A stretch of 64,000 nucleotides of DNA from Mya arenaria (taxonomy: Eukaryota > Mollusca > Bivalvia > Myida > Myidae), in assembly GCF_026914265.1 (NCBI RefSeq), contig NC_069124.1:88217915-88281914 (forward strand), read 5' to 3'. Positions 1-11,799 of the stretch are shown in pieces. Position 1 is the stretch's first letter. Every line of letters starts with the position of its first letter. The translations under genes and the position numbers were made by a program. The notes under the pieces are model-generated. The model was not told where the DNA came from and ran no database searches. It saw only the letters and a program-made list of their open reading frames with translations.

Positions 1-1056
1 TTCATGCGTAGCGAGTGAGTTAATCGGGTTAACTACATGAATGTTCGTGCATACGGTCAGATTATATGTGCAATAAGAATATAAACATACTGGAAAAGCA
101 CACATCGAAATTTTCCCGTTCAAAGCTCTGTATTGATAGACTGTTACCCTCTTTCTCTTTCATCCGAAATGAAACCAGTATCAGCTAACCGCGGTGCCCG
201 TCGCGCATTCGAAATGTCTTGTGAATTCATACGTAAAGCGAATAAAGCGTGCGGTCTAGGTAGAAAACAACCAGGAAAGTTGGTTTAAAAAAGTATTGTT
301 ATCCTTTGTATAGAATGTTGGTATTCCGAAGTCGGTCCCTGTTCTTTTTTTCGACATAATTTGCATGTTTCCGTGATATTTCCTTTTCGATACAAAGTTT
401 TAACTAATCATCGCGAGGCACTTTTTTTTTTTTTTTAAAACAACATGATTTTTGGTATTTATTGTTCAAATACTATTAATGTTAACTAAAAACCATATGC
501 CGCGTACCTGTATAACTTTATATTTTTTAGGAAAAGTAAATAAGGGTACCAGTCTACTTATTGACCTCAAAATGTACTCTGATCAGAGCGTCCGAATGAT
601 TCAGACATGTATGTTATCACTACTTCCGGATGCTGATGATGTGAATTTCATAGTGTTTTATTGAGGAAATAAAGCCGACATTGAATGATTACCACCATCA
701 AACGGATTTATTTTCAACTTACCGTGGGTAGCATTTTTAATTTGACACGTAAATTTTCAAGCAATACAAGTTCGTTTGAAAAAATAATGTAATTTCAATT
801 TCGCAAAATGGAGATAAAAAATATCAAATATGCGCATACTTATTTATGAAGTTTCATTCTAAATGAGGCCAAATGTATTGATATGTGCACAGCATCTGTG
901 AATAAGATGATTGTTTACCTATGTGCATAGAAAAGTCTTGGAGCCACTCTCAGTGTAAGTACATAATAACTTTATACATTTTGTTCAATGATATGGTGAT
1001 AAGCCATCGCCTTTGATAAAACAATCTTGCATGCTCAATTTTGATTTCCTCTCTTA
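1..1056. other. Gene-free stretch
   Basis: No coding region, RNA gene or clear repeat was recognised. The stretch is AT-rich with a T-run near 423-437. The short open frame at 452-664 shows no family resemblance and no supporting splice or composition signal. Confidence 0.5.
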
Positions 1057-1476
1057 TAATGCACCAGTCAATTGTTACCACAGCCCCCTCGGGGATATAC
1101 CGGGAAAAAGGGCTGTGTTATTACCTTTCATGTGTCCTCGTAGCTATTATATAAAAGAACTTCAGCGAACACATTATATATTGACTTCTTGGACGTGTTG
1201 TAAACATCAACAAAAAAATATCAACATTAAAGTTATGGAAGCCAGAACTAATGTCCTCTCAATGCCGGGTGATTGCGGTGGTTTTGTCTTCCCTCAAAAT
1301 ATATCAGGGAATTGCTCTTACCTTAGATCCCCTGGGTGCGGGGACGTTATTCACGGGATTTTACCACCAGTTCGTCCTCCCAGGGTAGGGATTTTACCGG
1401 GGATTGGCTGGACCGAAAGTCAAAGTACCTGCTATTCCCTTGGGGAGGGGGCGTGGTTACAATTGACTGGTGCATA
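1057..1476 (+). repeat. Small inverted-repeat element, family A copy 1
   Basis: The ends are inverted copies of one another: AATGCACCAGTCAATTGT at the left and its reverse complement (ACAATTGACTGGTGCAT) at the right, followed inward by C-rich and G-rich blocks such as GGGATATACCGGG and TTTTACCGGGGATTGG. Three further copies occur at 1934-2231, 17904-18232 and 21415-21706. This copy is longer than the others because of about 110 extra bases near 1135-1240. It has no coding capacity of its own, as expected for a non-autonomous MITE-type element. The open frame across it is an accident of GC-rich repeat sequence. Confidence 0.8.
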
Positions 1477-1933
1477 CTTTACAAGTTCTTTTTCTGAAGA
1501 CACTTTGTACTCACTTTTTGTTTTCTAGCCAAGAATGAAAATCAAAAATCAGTCAGAGATACAGTATGGTGATGCATTGTTGTTGATAGATCAATATAAA
1601 TTTGTGAAATATTTGAGGGAAATGTATTTAGTTAAATAAGTGTAACTCTTGAGTTTTATTTTACATTGCAGTGCCGAATATTGTGGAGATAGAATTGAAT
1701 TTGTATTAATTAATCAGTTGACTTGTGGCGTTTAGGGAACAAAATTAAAATCAAAATATTCAATAAAGTTCCCTTATCACCCAATGTTGTGGAATAGTGA
1801 AGTAATGAAGATTTAACCTCACAACAGTCTTTCTCAAATGCTGAACATTCATGCTTTTGTATGCTTAAGAATAACTAACCTCGCGATGTCAGACCAGAAA
1901 TCATCTTCACATGAGATCGGATCACCATGGATC
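1477..1933. other. Spacer between two family A elements
   Basis: AT-rich sequence with no recognised gene or repeat. Confidence 0.5.
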
Positions 1934-2231
1934 ATTATGCAGTCAATTGTAAATACGCCTCTTACAACCGGGGGTATACCGGGGATAGCCGGCGAAATGG
2001 GCCATGTTTTTACCTTTCAGGTGGCCCCGCAGTGCCGGGTCTTCCCGGAAAATACAGTGTGGATGGGGCTTAACCTAATGTCACTTGGGTGCAGGGGCAT
2101 TTGGTGGGGACTTTACCATCAGATTATCTCCATAGCGCGGGGATTTTAGCTGGGGTTGGCTGGACCGAAAGTAAAAGTCCCCGCTATTCCGGGACCGGGG
2201 GGGGGGCATGGTTACAATTGACTGATGCATT
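1934..2231 (+). repeat. Small inverted-repeat element, family A copy 2
   Basis: Same family and orientation as the copy at 1057-1476. The left end ATGCAGTCAATTGT has lost a few bases of the terminus. The right end ACAATTGACTGATGCAT is well kept, and the internal C/G-rich blocks (GGGGGTATACCGGGGATAGC; TGGCTGGACCGAAAGT) align with the other copies. Two copies in the same orientation lie only about 460 bases apart. Confidence 0.8.
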
Positions 2232-2552
2232 AGCTTGTGTATTCAGATAAAGTTAAGAATATATATTTATTTATATAAGTTATACTTTGCAATCTAAATC
2301 AAAGATTTGAAAAAGGTATCCTGTATCAATAAATGCAAGTATACATAAATGACTGTGCAAATCTTTATGTATCATCCAAATATGAGTACCTTGCAGGGTG
2401 AATGTTATTTGTTATACTAAGTGAGCTTTCAAGATTACCTTTCAAATCGCATACACAATGCAGTTTGAAACCTGGATAATTAAAACAAATATTGGTTGTA
2501 GACCATAACTATTTAATAGTTGATAAGTCACATACATTATAAGGTACAGTTT
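2232..2552. other. Gene-free stretch
   Basis: AT-rich, nothing recognised. Confidence 0.5.
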
Positions 2553-3023
2553 AAAGGGGCTGTACTCAGTTAATGATGAAAAAGCAAAAATTTAAAGAAA
2601 ATTGTAGAAAATTGACATAAACTTTGTATCGATGTGTACAATTAATGCATTGAAACTTACTACCTGATGATCCCCATAGTTTACAAATGATTTATTCATA
2701 GCAGTTATTTCGTGTTTTTCCAACAAAAAAATATTACTAGGTACATGTATATCTACCGAGTAGAATTCATTCCTTATGCGTGATCTGCCGTTGATGTTAT
2801 TACATGATATTAGCGAGTTAGGTATACATCTGGAAAATTCCACCCAGTAAAAGTCAGTCTTCATAGCATAGTAGATACGACACTTCACTGCATTTTTTTT
2901 TCATTTTGGTATTTTATTTACAATAACGATATCAAAGAGTAAAATATTTTATTAAAAAAGTGTCCTTAGATTCGTTACAGGAAAAAAAAACTTTTTGGTG
3001 CCAATCTGGTGTACAGTCCCTTT
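2553..3023. repeat. Probable small terminal-inverted-repeat element
   Basis: The left end AAAGGGGCTGTACTC and the right end GTGTACAGTCCCTTT are near-perfect reverse complements about 470 bases apart, with AT-rich non-coding sequence between. Termini of the type AAGGGACTGTACACCAGATTGGC are, from my general recollection, very frequent in bivalve genomes. No coding capacity is seen, so a MITE-type element is the best reading. Confidence 0.5.
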
Positions 3024-3205
3024 CATAAACAACAAGTGAAGCCAATGCTGTATTAATTTGAGACAAACAAAAAGAAGACAGCACAAAATTCAAAAAGGGT
3101 GACTAATGTGAGAATACCTTACATAATTTATAAATTTGCATGCGATTCAGACAATTTTAAAGCTCGAAATCACAAAAAATCATTCCCTTGAATTATTCCT
3201 GTCAG

Positions 3206-3552
3206 AGTTTAAGCTGCACTCTCACAGATTTACTGTTTTTACAACTTTTTTGGAAAGAGCAAATTTCATCTTCAAACAATGATATCAGATTACTGACAAA
3301 CAATCAGCTCGTAGTTTGTCATATTTCCTTTCGAAAATTAATGTTTTATGGCTTAAACCGTTACTAACAGTTTAAGAATAATGCTTAAAACATCATTTTT
3401 TTAACTTTAATATAAAAATCTGCCATCTAAATTTTTGTCAGCAGTCTTATATAACTAATTTCCATGGATTTTCGCAAAAATTGGCTCGTTCCAAGACAAC
3501 AAATAAAAAAGTTGTCAAAACGTTCAATGTGCGGGAGTGCAGCTTTAAACTC
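3206..3552. repeat. MITE-type element with ~50-bp inverted ends
   Basis: The left end GAGTTTAAGCTGCACTCTCA and the inverse of the right end (GAGTTTAAAGCTGCACTCCC) match. The similarity continues through a TTTACAACTTTTTT-like block, giving inverted arms of roughly 50 bases around an AT-rich, non-coding centre. Termini of this type (GCTGCACTCTCACAGATT) are, to my recollection, common in bivalves. Confidence 0.7.
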
Positions 3553-5363
3553 ATAATAAAATTTCAATGCACTGCATTTGACATAATTTTAAACAGATGA
3601 AAAAATGTTATTTTTAAAAAGCACAATATATCCTTTATGTGACCTTACATTATAATGAATTTATTCAGATCATAATTAAGTGACTTTTCTTGCACTCAAA
3701 TGTGAACAAGTCAAAGCTTGGGATCGAACACTAAATGAAACAAGAATGAAATGAAATGAATCACAAAATATCATCAAAATTATACACACAAATGTTCTTT
3801 GATATACAAAAAAAATGAAACTTTTTAGACTTTCAAAAATTTAACATTTACTAAATACGGTTATATAAAATGATGAATACATTTGTAGGATTTGATAACC
3901 TGCTAGATGTAACTCGGCTTCGTTCATTTTTCTAAATTTTCTCTCAGTGATGAGGAATAAATTTTATTCACTGCAGTCGTTTTCTAAGTTTATGAAAATA
4001 AGAACAATTGAAACAATTCATTAACTACTGTTGATCAGTGCAGATTGTGGGAGGTCATGGTTGATTTCAATGAACCACCAATAAGCCCTGCCAAAATTGG
4101 ATACTGATTGGTCAGTCAGGTGCTTTTGGTAGGCATTATTAGCACGAATGTTCATTTTAACCATCATTTATGAATGTTTACAAAATCATTGAATATTGAA
4201 ATAACAAGCAAAATGTTAGTTTGAATGATGAAAGCCATGAAATATGTGAAGTTTTCCAAAAGAGACCAGTTTTTCAGCTTGTGTAAATAATGAGAAAATT
4301 GTTAAGTAAAATTATTTATGTGTATCAGGAAAATGTTGAAATCTCATGTTTAGGCCTATAGTAATCATACTTGATTGCTATGTTATTGGCACTTATTGCA
4401 ATATGTTTTATTCATTGCAATATTTATGTAAAACATTAATTATTATGTTGACTTAAGTTTGAAGATAAGAACTAATGGTATAGGTGATGTGAGAATGATC
4501 TCGTAAGTCTTTAAAACCACTTTTGGTATTGTGAGTTTTTTTGCTGCAGTCTTGTTCAGTTTAGCTTTTGAAGATTTTCCAGCTGTCTAGAAAGACTATG
4601 TCAAACCCTGACAAGATATAATTTCTTGTCTTTTCAAATTAACAACTTGGCAATGGTTTTATCATAACATAGGATATTGGTTTTAAAGAACATGTTAGTG
4701 TTTTTGTATGTGGAATGAAATATTATAAGTGGCACTAAATTGAACATAATTTATAGTTCTCATTGATATTACACAAAGCCCCAAGTACATGTTGATCTAA
4801 GATTTAAGGCTTGGATGGAGTCAGGGCAAGAAAAATGCATGTTAATACATTGTACTTTCCAACGCAAGAACTGTTTGTTTATTCAAGTAAATAAAGCAAT
4901 CCCCACACCAAGGAACTGCAGTATTGCTTAACCAGCTTAATTGACATTATGAGTTGGAGTTCAAATTACTGCAATTAAAGGCACATCTAGTTTACAGAAT
5001 TATTCAAACTCTGATTTAGCAACCTTAGTTATATGAACTACTTTTGCGAAATGAAAGCTTTTTTAGATTTACAAGGACGGGTGAAAAGTATTTGCCAAAT
5101 GTACTGCAATACCTGATACCTGTTGCCTAGGAATCCAACAAATTCTTGGCACTTCAAATGTTACAGTACTATTCAATTTGGAGTGCCTGAAAAGAAAGCT
5201 TTTTGATCCTACATTCAACATCTTCTTTCTGTATGACATATTGGACCAGGAGAATCATGAACCTACAACCTTTTGCATCTATTGAGATAGGGAGCGTTCA
5301 GGACAGTGACAGAGGACAATACAAGAATGGCCAACTGCTGCATTTATTGAGTTATCTAATGCA
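3553..5363. other. Gene-free stretch
   Basis: AT-rich sequence, no gene, RNA or clear repeat recognised on either strand. Confidence 0.5.
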
Positions 5364-5540
5364 TACAAATTAAGACGGAGAAAACAATTCTTAATTTTTC
5401 CAAACTACTTCCTTAAGCATCTTGTATGTAGTTGTCTTTTACAATGATTGTTCAAAGTTACAATGGCCCTGTGGGTTAAACATGATCTGTCCACAGGGTA
5501 ACATGTTTTGTACATAATAGGGTTATAAGTACTGCATTTT
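5364..5540 (+). repeat. Direct duplication, copy A
   Basis: Shares with 6198-6390 the series AAATTAAGA-GGAGAAAA-AATTCTT, AAACTACTTCC, TTTTACAA-GATTGTTCAAAGT and a CCTGTGG..TTAAA block. The copies are diverged (roughly 70-75% by eye), so the local duplication is old. The end of this copy overlaps a hairpin element. Confidence 0.5.
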
Positions 5541-5690
5541 GATCCAGGAGGTTGTATTCAACTCAAGTAGATTTTTGCAGATTTGGATTTCACAAGGCAC
5601 AAGCCGAGTAAAATCAAAATCTACAAAAAACTACCAGAATCAAATATGACATTCGGCCATATCCGGATCAAAACGCAGTACTAATAACCC
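5520..5690. repeat. Hairpin-forming MITE (~80-bp arms)
   Basis: The ends GGTTATAAGTACTGCATTTT and AAAACGCAGTACTAATAACC are inverted, and similarity continues inward (GATCC/GGATC, TAGATTTTTGCAGATTTGG against its inverse). The whole element therefore folds on itself. It is non-coding. Confidence 0.7.
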
Positions 5691-6197
5691 TTTTATTATA
5701 TACATTACTGATTAGATCACTTAGAAGCAACATCTTTGCATAACAAATTTCATTTTAAGGATGCACTCATTGCTTTAATGACGTCAATTTAATATTGCGC
5801 AACATACTTGTTATGACGTGATGTCACAAGGGTGGTATATATGGCCGTATTGAACTGGAGCGGAATATGGGTTAAAGTATTTTGTGATATGTATTGCATG
5901 TGGATTGATGATGGGTATATAATAAAGAATAAAATTATGTTTGGTATTCCATTCTCACTAGCAGTGTGATTAAATGCTGACACCATGTTATGAAATTTGA
6001 TGATCAAAGTATTTAAAAGACATTTCAATATTTCATACTTTAAAAACGATATTCATCTCATCTTAGTCTACTCAACTTGCTTTGCTATGTACAAAAGTCT
6101 GCAGCAGTAATATGAATAGCATTAGACAGAAGGCAGTGCTTAGTATTCATCAACAGCACTAAGTTATCATGGTAACATGTTATATGAATTGAATACC
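5691..6197. other. Gene-free stretch
   Basis: AT-rich. The minus-strand frame over 5789-6028 shows no family features. Confidence 0.45.
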
Positions 6198-6390
6198 AAG
6201 CACAAATTAAGAGGGAGAAAATAATTCTTCACTTTTTAAATAAAAACTACTTCCTAATAGCATTGTGTAGTCTGACATAGGTGTACAATGTAGATGTATT
6301 TTACAAAGATTGTTCAAAGTACGGTCCTGTGGTTTAAAGCTCCCCTGAAAAAGAGGTGACAGGTTTTCTATATAGTATATAATTACATCA
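6198..6390 (+). repeat. Direct duplication, copy B
   Basis: Partner of 5364-5540. It lacks the hairpin element found at the end of copy A and has small insertions (for example near 6270-6290). Confidence 0.5.
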
Positions 6391-6748
6391 TTGAAAATCT
6401 TCCCTGAAACTGCAAATAACAGACCTTTGATATAAAAGGATTTGATCAAATTAAAGAGGTATGTGTGCCAACCACGTAAATTAATTTGTACAAGTCTGAT
6501 TTAACGACTTTGAGAAATTCAAAAGAACTATGACTTTATCTGATTTAACGCTTTAGCCCCCCCCCCCCCACACTTAACTTGATTTTTCAAATTTCTTTGC
6601 AGCTTGCAAGCAGTTTTAGTCTAAAGTTTAAGCTAGCCCATCAAACAGTGACCCCTTTTAATGTGAGCCGATTTTGTCAATGCTTAGAACATGGTTGTCA
6701 ACATTCCCCTAAATGAAGCCCTAGTCCATCAGTGCTTTCTGCACTTTG
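6391..6748. other. Gene-free stretch upstream of receptor gene 1
   Basis: Contains a poly-C run at about 6557-6568. No promoter element could be assigned with confidence. Confidence 0.4.
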
Positions 6749-6874
6749 ATTGGTATCGGAATCGACAATCACATAAAACTGCGTGTGAAGCTCACTGTAC
6801 AATCGAACAGTACCCACCAATTGTAACTACGCTGATTTCTGAAACAGTGGCTGTAAACACAGCATGATAGAAAA

Positions 6875-8188
6875 ATGAAAGTAGTCGACGTACACGTACC
6901 TGTTGTTTCAATATGTTTTGTGATATTCGCTGTTTGCACGCGCAGTGTAGGACACACATTCAATGACACACGGACACTACTGTCTGACCTTCTGAATGGA
7001 TACACGGCGGACGTGCGGCCGGTGTTCGACCAGGCCGCCCCACTCCACGTTAACATGAGTATGGACCTTGGCGCCATCCAGGACTTAGACGAAGTGCAGG
7101 AAAAAATCACTATAGTTACGGGGCTGTATATGGTGTGGATGGACGCCGGGCTCAAGTGGGACCCCGCGCTCTACAACGGCATTCGGGAGATTACGATTCC
7201 TTCAAACAGCGTCTGGACACCTCAGGTCATCTTGGTTAGTTCTATTGGCCCCCTTAAACCGATAGGCTCGGATCAAGGCTGGCTGACGGTCAGGTACAGC
7301 CATGACGGCAGCGCCTTCTGGAGCCCCGGGGACGGGGTTGTCTCTAGATGCATACTCGACGTAACTTTGTTTCCTTTTGATACGCAATCCTGCGAGTTTA
7401 AGTTCATTCCCTGGGGCCAGCTTGCGCGAGATGTGATGCTTAAACACATGGAAGACACGGTTCTGACCACTTTCTACGAGGAGAACGCCCAGTGGGAAAT
7501 AGTGTCCTCCCACGTGTCGTCCGGCGATACCGCGGGGGGCTTCTCTCATTTCACTGTAATGATTGATCTGAGACGGCGTCCAAAGTTCTTCTTTGCAACC
7601 TTCATGCTGCCGGTTGTCGTCATTAACCTGTTAAGCATCTTCGTATTCTGCATTCCTGTTCAGTCGGGTGAGAGATTATCTTTTACAATCACTGTTCTTA
7701 TGTCCGTGGCTGTGTTTATGAACATTGTTGTTGCTAATTTGCCTCGAAATTCGAAGAATATGGCTATTGTATGCTACCTTTTGTTGGCTAACGTGTGTAT
7801 CTGCGCTTTGGTGGTCCTGCAGACTATTTTGAGCTTGTCTATATACTACAGGAGCACACGAGTGCCACGCTGTGTTGCCGTTCTGACAAGGAAATTGATA
7901 TCTGTTCGAGATCAGACCAAAGCGCAATTTAAAAAAAGAAGCAAGCATGGTCTGCATCTGGAAGAAAAGGAAAATGATAAAGCAAGCAATATGGACGGGA
8001 GTGTCGAATGCAACTCCATCGGCGAAACGTCTGGTAGTGTGACGTCAAGTAACGGCATTATGTGGAATGACGTCAGCAAAGCCACGGATCGTGTGCTCTT
8101 TTGGTTGTCATTAGCCTGGTTTACTACCACAGCACTTCTATACATGGGATTTGTTCTGTACCATTATACAGATTCCTTAAAGAACTAA
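6875..8188 (+). CDS. Nicotinic acetylcholine receptor-like Cys-loop ion channel subunit, copy 1
   Basis: An intronless 437-residue subunit of a pentameric ligand-gated ion channel, expected in the plasma membrane. Residues 1-26 look like a signal peptide. The extracellular ligand-binding domain (about 28-235) carries the Cys-loop, C159 to C173 with 13 residues between and the FPFD motif inside, and possible N-glycosylation sites near N30 and N60. Four membrane spans follow at about 238-259, 267-289, 297-322 and 405-428, with a cytoplasmic loop at about 326-402. The GER motif before span 2 is the cation-selective type. No vicinal cysteine pair is seen in loop C, so it is non-alpha in type and its agonist cannot be predicted. 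The whole length fits the family. The start gives a good signal peptide, and the frame has no lesions. Lack of introns suggests descent from a retroposed copy (inference). A close paralogue lies at 29203-30513. Confidence 0.93.
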   Translation: MKVVDVHVPVVSICFVIFAVCTRSVGHTFNDTRTLLSDLLNGYTADVRPVFDQAAPLHVNMSMDLGAIQDLDEVQEKITIVTGLYMVWMDAGLKWDPALYNGIREITIPSNSVWTPQVILVSSIGPLKPIGSDQGWLTVRYSHDGSAFWSPGDGVVSRCILDVTLFPFDTQSCEFKFIPWGQLARDVMLKHMEDTVLTTFYEENAQWEIVSSHVSSGDTAGGFSHFTVMIDLRRRPKFFFATFMLPVVVINLLSIFVFCIPVQSGERLSFTITVLMSVAVFMNIVVANLPRNSKNMAIVCYLLLANVCICALVVLQTILSLSIYYRSTRVPRCVAVLTRKLISVRDQTKAQFKKRSKHGLHLEEKENDKASNMDGSVECNSIGETSGSVTSSNGIMWNDVSKATDRVLFWLSLAWFTTTALLYMGFVLYHYTDSLKN

Positions 8189-8376
8189 ACTTATCTCAGA
8201 TGAAGCATGTTGAATATAAAAATGCCTGTAGAAATGAGCTTTCGAATACAATTGGGATTCTAGAAAACTAAATTTTGTGCCATGAAATGCTTACAGATAT
8301 TCAATTTTATTTTGATGTAAATAGCATTTCGAAAGAGATTATACATGTGGTAAAGCGACATATTCTTAATCTCATA

Positions 8377-8616
8377 CATACGCATTCATAATGTATTGTA
8401 TATCTTATATATACGCATACATATATTGTATATCTCATATGCACGCGTTCATATATTGTATATCTCATATACAAGCATACATACTATTTTGTGTATATCA
8501 TAAATACGCATACATATATTCTATATATCATAAACACGCATACATATATCCTATATATCATATATACGCATATATATAGTGAAACACTCATACATATATT
8601 GTAAATCGCATACACG
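8377..8616 (+). repeat. Short degenerate satellite behind receptor gene 1
   Basis: About eight units of roughly 29-35 bases of the type ACGCATACATATATTGTATATCTCAT. It is the same satellite family, at the same position relative to the gene, as the multi-kilobase arrays behind receptor gene 2 (30.69-33.55 kb and 34.6-35.16 kb). Units here are diverged. The Tyr/Ile/His-rich translation is a repeat artefact. Confidence 0.85.
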
Positions 8617-8835
8617 CATAAGAAAGAAAACAAAACAACAAAAAACTTTTAAAAGGTTACCGCCTGGATTTTGTTTAGTGAGTGTGTTCAAGTGCTCTAC
8701 ACTTTACTAACTCCAATTTGCACGTCATTTTTAATTGTAAATCGTTCTTAGTGTTCGAAATTTTATTTTGTCCAATTGGATGGCAGTATTTTTCAAATTT
8801 CCCGTACACTTATTTGGATATACCAGCAGTTAGCC

Positions 8836-9214
8836 GTTATTAATAATAATTAGTTTATAGTTTACACTAGTTTCTTTTAGTTCGATTGTGATGAAAGCTG
8901 ATAGTTTATAGAATCACTCTCGAGTCCTTTACCTGAGTAGAAACCAGGGAGAGGCCATTTTAATTGTAGTTTATAATTCATGTATATCAAAATTTATATT
9001 ATTAAAGCATTCGTTTTCAAAAGGAGCGAAAGCTTGTTGTTTATCGTTGAAACTCCGGACAGTAGATCATTGCGGTTGACGTCAAGGCCAAATAAATGAA
9101 CCAACTTTGTCAAGGACAGGAGTGTAAAAAGAAGGAGAGTAATCGTCGTTTAACGGTGATTTACTCACTTTGCGAAGATTTGCTCATTTTGCTTGATTTG
9201 GCTTTAGAAGGGAC
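8836..9214. other. Gene-free stretch
   Basis: AT-rich sequence after the end of duplication block A. Nothing recognised. Confidence 0.45.
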
Positions 9215-9670
9215 GGCACGTGTTCTTGCATGGTTTGGCTCTTTGCGAGATGTTGCCTTTATGGTATACCGGACTAAATTGCAGTATAAAGGACCCTTTT
9301 CGAGATGTTGCCCTTTGTGGTGTAAGTGAAATAACTGCTGCATAACGCGACGCATAAAACCGTGAAGAGTTATTCACCATAACCATGTTTAATAGATCGT
9401 TTTGTTAACAATTGTCAAAGCCGTCTAAGCCGTCTTGGGTTTCCGCGTTAATTCACTCTCAAGGTTCGGGTAAAATGACACCAAAGACTTGTGATGGAGT
9501 TTAACCATGAGCGAATGTTATGACATGTGTAAGGCGCCGAATAATTTGTAGCAATCTTTGTGATAGAGGGGAGATACACGTTATAGTTAATACCCTGAGT
9601 ATTCGCGAAATTCATTTGGCTTCCAGCTGCGTGAAGTTGTAAGTAGAAGACCGCTGTTAAACACAGCTAT
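9215..9670 (-). repeat. Left inverted arm, outer part
   Basis: Reverse complement of the repeat at 27840-28203 and of a third copy at 35355-35795. Shared landmarks, read on the minus strand, are CAACATCTCGAAAA, TATGCAGCAG-TATTTC, GAGAGT-AATTAAC-CGGAAACC, AAAGTCTTTGG and a TACAAGTAGCTGGAAACC-like block at the inner end. The arm is cut at 9670 by the LTR retrotransposon and resumes at 17311. The segment 9215-9296 extends beyond the right arm but matches the third copy. Confidence 0.75.
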
Positions 9671-10557
9671 TGTAGCGGAACCGCATAGTTGCACGATTAC
9701 CGCCCTTTGTTATAAATTAGCCATTTGCGCTTACAAAGTTAAATATCTGGCGGTGTATTTCGAAGGTTAGTTTTACATTTTAGACTTATTTATTCCATAC
9801 AAATATTTTATTAGCGACAATAATAATTAAAGAAATCATGTTAAACATTATTAATTAACCGGGAGTTTTTTCATAAAGAGTATAAGTAAAAATAAAGCCG
9901 TCTCCCTTCATGTTTTCGATAAGTGGAATATACCCGTTTTACCCATCTTAATAATGAACTCGTCCGCCCGGTAGTATATAAGCGCGTCGCTTAGCTAAAA
10001 GATTCATTCTGTGTTTGACCCCCGTGGAGGTAACTTCAAACAGTAAACCGGAAATAGTTAATAATTAGAGTCTTGACCTTCTGGCTGTTTATAATTGAAC
10101 ACCGGGCATTGTGATCTGTGGGATAAAAAGGCACCAGGAACTTGACATCTATAGGGTTATCTAGCGTTCCAGTTCAAGTAGCCAGATACATAGAGCATTG
10201 CGATTTAGTCTGGTGAACGGATCTGGTGGCTAGAAACTCTAATAAGCCTCATACCCGACAACTGCGTTGGCCACAGAGCATTGCGATCTGCGCGCTGACA
10301 AAGGTTAAGGTATTTTGCATCGCCAATAAACAAGCTCCCGTAAGAGAAAGCCATTCATCATTAAAGTGACTGAACTTTATAAAAACCAATGCATAATCTT
10401 TGAACCCTGATTATTTGGTTGATTATGTTTTAGCTCACCAATCATTTTTCGAATCATTTGTTTTAATCATAAGGCAAAGTAGCCTGAGGAAAATTTATAT
10501 AAGAGCGATCCATATAGGCTCTACGACACCGATTGAACATACAGCCGGCTCGTTACA
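9671..10557 (+). repeat. 5' LTR
   Basis: Begins TGTAGCGGAACCGCATAG and ends CGTTACA, so TGTAGCG and CGTTACA form the terminal inverted repeat. Length is 887 bases. Near-identical to 16411-17310. Main differences from the 3' LTR are a short insertion near 16801 in the latter and the last few bases before TTACA. Confidence 0.92.
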
Positions 10558-10562
10558 AAATT

Positions 10563-10580
10563 TGGCTCCCAACGTGGGAC
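10563..10580 (+). other. Primer binding site, tRNA-Lys type
   Basis: TGGCTCCCAACGTGGGAC starts five bases after the LTR. It closely resembles the primer binding site complementary to tRNA-Lys1,2 (TGGCGCCCAACGTGGGGC, from general knowledge), with two differences. TGG is the expected complement of the tRNA CCA end. Confidence 0.8.
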
Positions 10581-10590
10581 AACATTAAGT

Positions 10591-11760
10591 ATGGATCGAA
10601 CTTCATCACAGGCAGACCTATATGAAGAACGAGAGATGATGGCCAGAGAAATCGAACATTTAAAGCGGAAGGTGCACATTCTACAACTAGAGAAAGAAAT
10701 AGCGATGGCAAAACGGGACTTGGATTTATCCAGTAGCAGACTTGTGACTTCCACGCCTAAGCCAGGGGTTCACACGCGATGTGGTGTAGGCATAAATACA
10801 CCTGCTAGGACCGATTTTGTCACGGAGAGGCGACGGTTAAAAAGTGAGCCTGGGGCCGACGAAGCTGGGATCGGTACTGTTTGTGGTGGTCTGAAACCAC
10901 AAGCAATTGAGACTTGTCTGGGCCAGACAAGTAAGCCATTAAGGGCTTGAGGCTCAGCAGGTAGTGACAAACGTACCGTAATGAAGCCGGCTACGTTTGA
11001 TGGAAATGGTGCCTGGACTGATTATAAGGCACATTTTGAAGCTTGTGCTATGTTAAATGACTGGGATGATACCCAAAAGGGTCTTTATTTGTCAGTGTGA
11101 TTGCGAGGACAGGCACAAGGTGTTTATGGCAATTTGGCCACGAAAACAACTAATTACACGGATTTAGTTCAAGCCCTTGAGAAGAGGTTCGCTCCTCCGA
11201 ACCAGACTGAACTATATAGAGTTCAGTTGAAGGACAGGCGACAGAGAGCTACAGAATCGATTACTGAGTTAGGGCAAGATATTCGTCGCCTGACGAACCT
11301 TCATATCCAAGCGCACCTGTAGATGTGCGCGAGACATTGGCAAAAGAGCAGTTTGTGGATGCTCTGGTGAATTCGGATATGCGATTGAAAATAAAACAGG
11401 TTAGGCCTGTGTATTTGAATGACGCAGTACGTCATGCTGTAGAGCTTGAGGCTTTCTACAGGGCTGAAAGAAAGGGCCAGGGTGTTGTTAGCCTAGCCGC
11501 AAACGAAAGTTCACAAAATACTTCCGATGTAAAGGAACTTATGAAGAAAATGCAGGAAATGCAATGCACTATTGATAAGTTATCAAAAGAAAGGCAATCA
11601 CCACCACAGCCTCAGACGAATAACGGCTATAGAGGAAACAACCAGTACCAAAACCGGGGTCCTAACAGGAACAATGAAAGAAGATGTTTTGAATGTGGGT
11701 CGAAGGACCATTTGAGAAGGAATTGTCCCCAATTGAAAGCTGCTCAACCCAATGCAAAGA
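10591..11760 (+). pseudogene. gag (capsid/nucleocapsid), broken
   Basis: The frame begins at ATG 10591, 10 bases after the primer binding site, with a helical, charged N-terminus. It is interrupted by in-frame TGA codons at 10948-10950 and 11098-11100. A one-base frameshift lies near 11300-11320, after which the reading continues in the frame open from 11325. The capsid-like region includes a YRVQLKDRRQ stretch typical of gypsy Gag. The nucleocapsid has one CCHC zinc knuckle, C-x2-C-x4-H-x4-C, at 11685-11726. Function in an intact relative is particle assembly and RNA packaging. Confidence 0.88.
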
Positions 11761-11799
11761 CGGGTGAGCGTAATGTTTACAATTCAAGTAATAAATTGT

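Larger units (their letters stand above)
6749..8835 (+). repeat. Segmental duplication, block A (receptor gene 1)
   Basis: Near-identity with block B starts at TTGGTATCGGAATCGACA (6749 and 29078) and runs through the 5' leader, the complete receptor gene, the 3' untranslated sequence, a satellite of ACGCATACATATATTGTATA type, and a tail starting TTACCGCCTGGATTTT (8656 here, 35203 in block B). Block A is about 2.1 kb. Block B is over 6 kb because its satellite has expanded. The unit duplicated is therefore larger than the gene, which argues for segmental duplication and not a second retroposition. Confidence 0.85.

Noticed and set aside
1013-1528. 171-codon frame
   Set aside because: Runs across the GC-rich MITE at 1057-1476; no coding features.
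7202-8145. Minus-strand frames over the receptor gene (also 29121-30470)
   Set aside because: Antisense shadows of the well-supported plus-strand coding regions.
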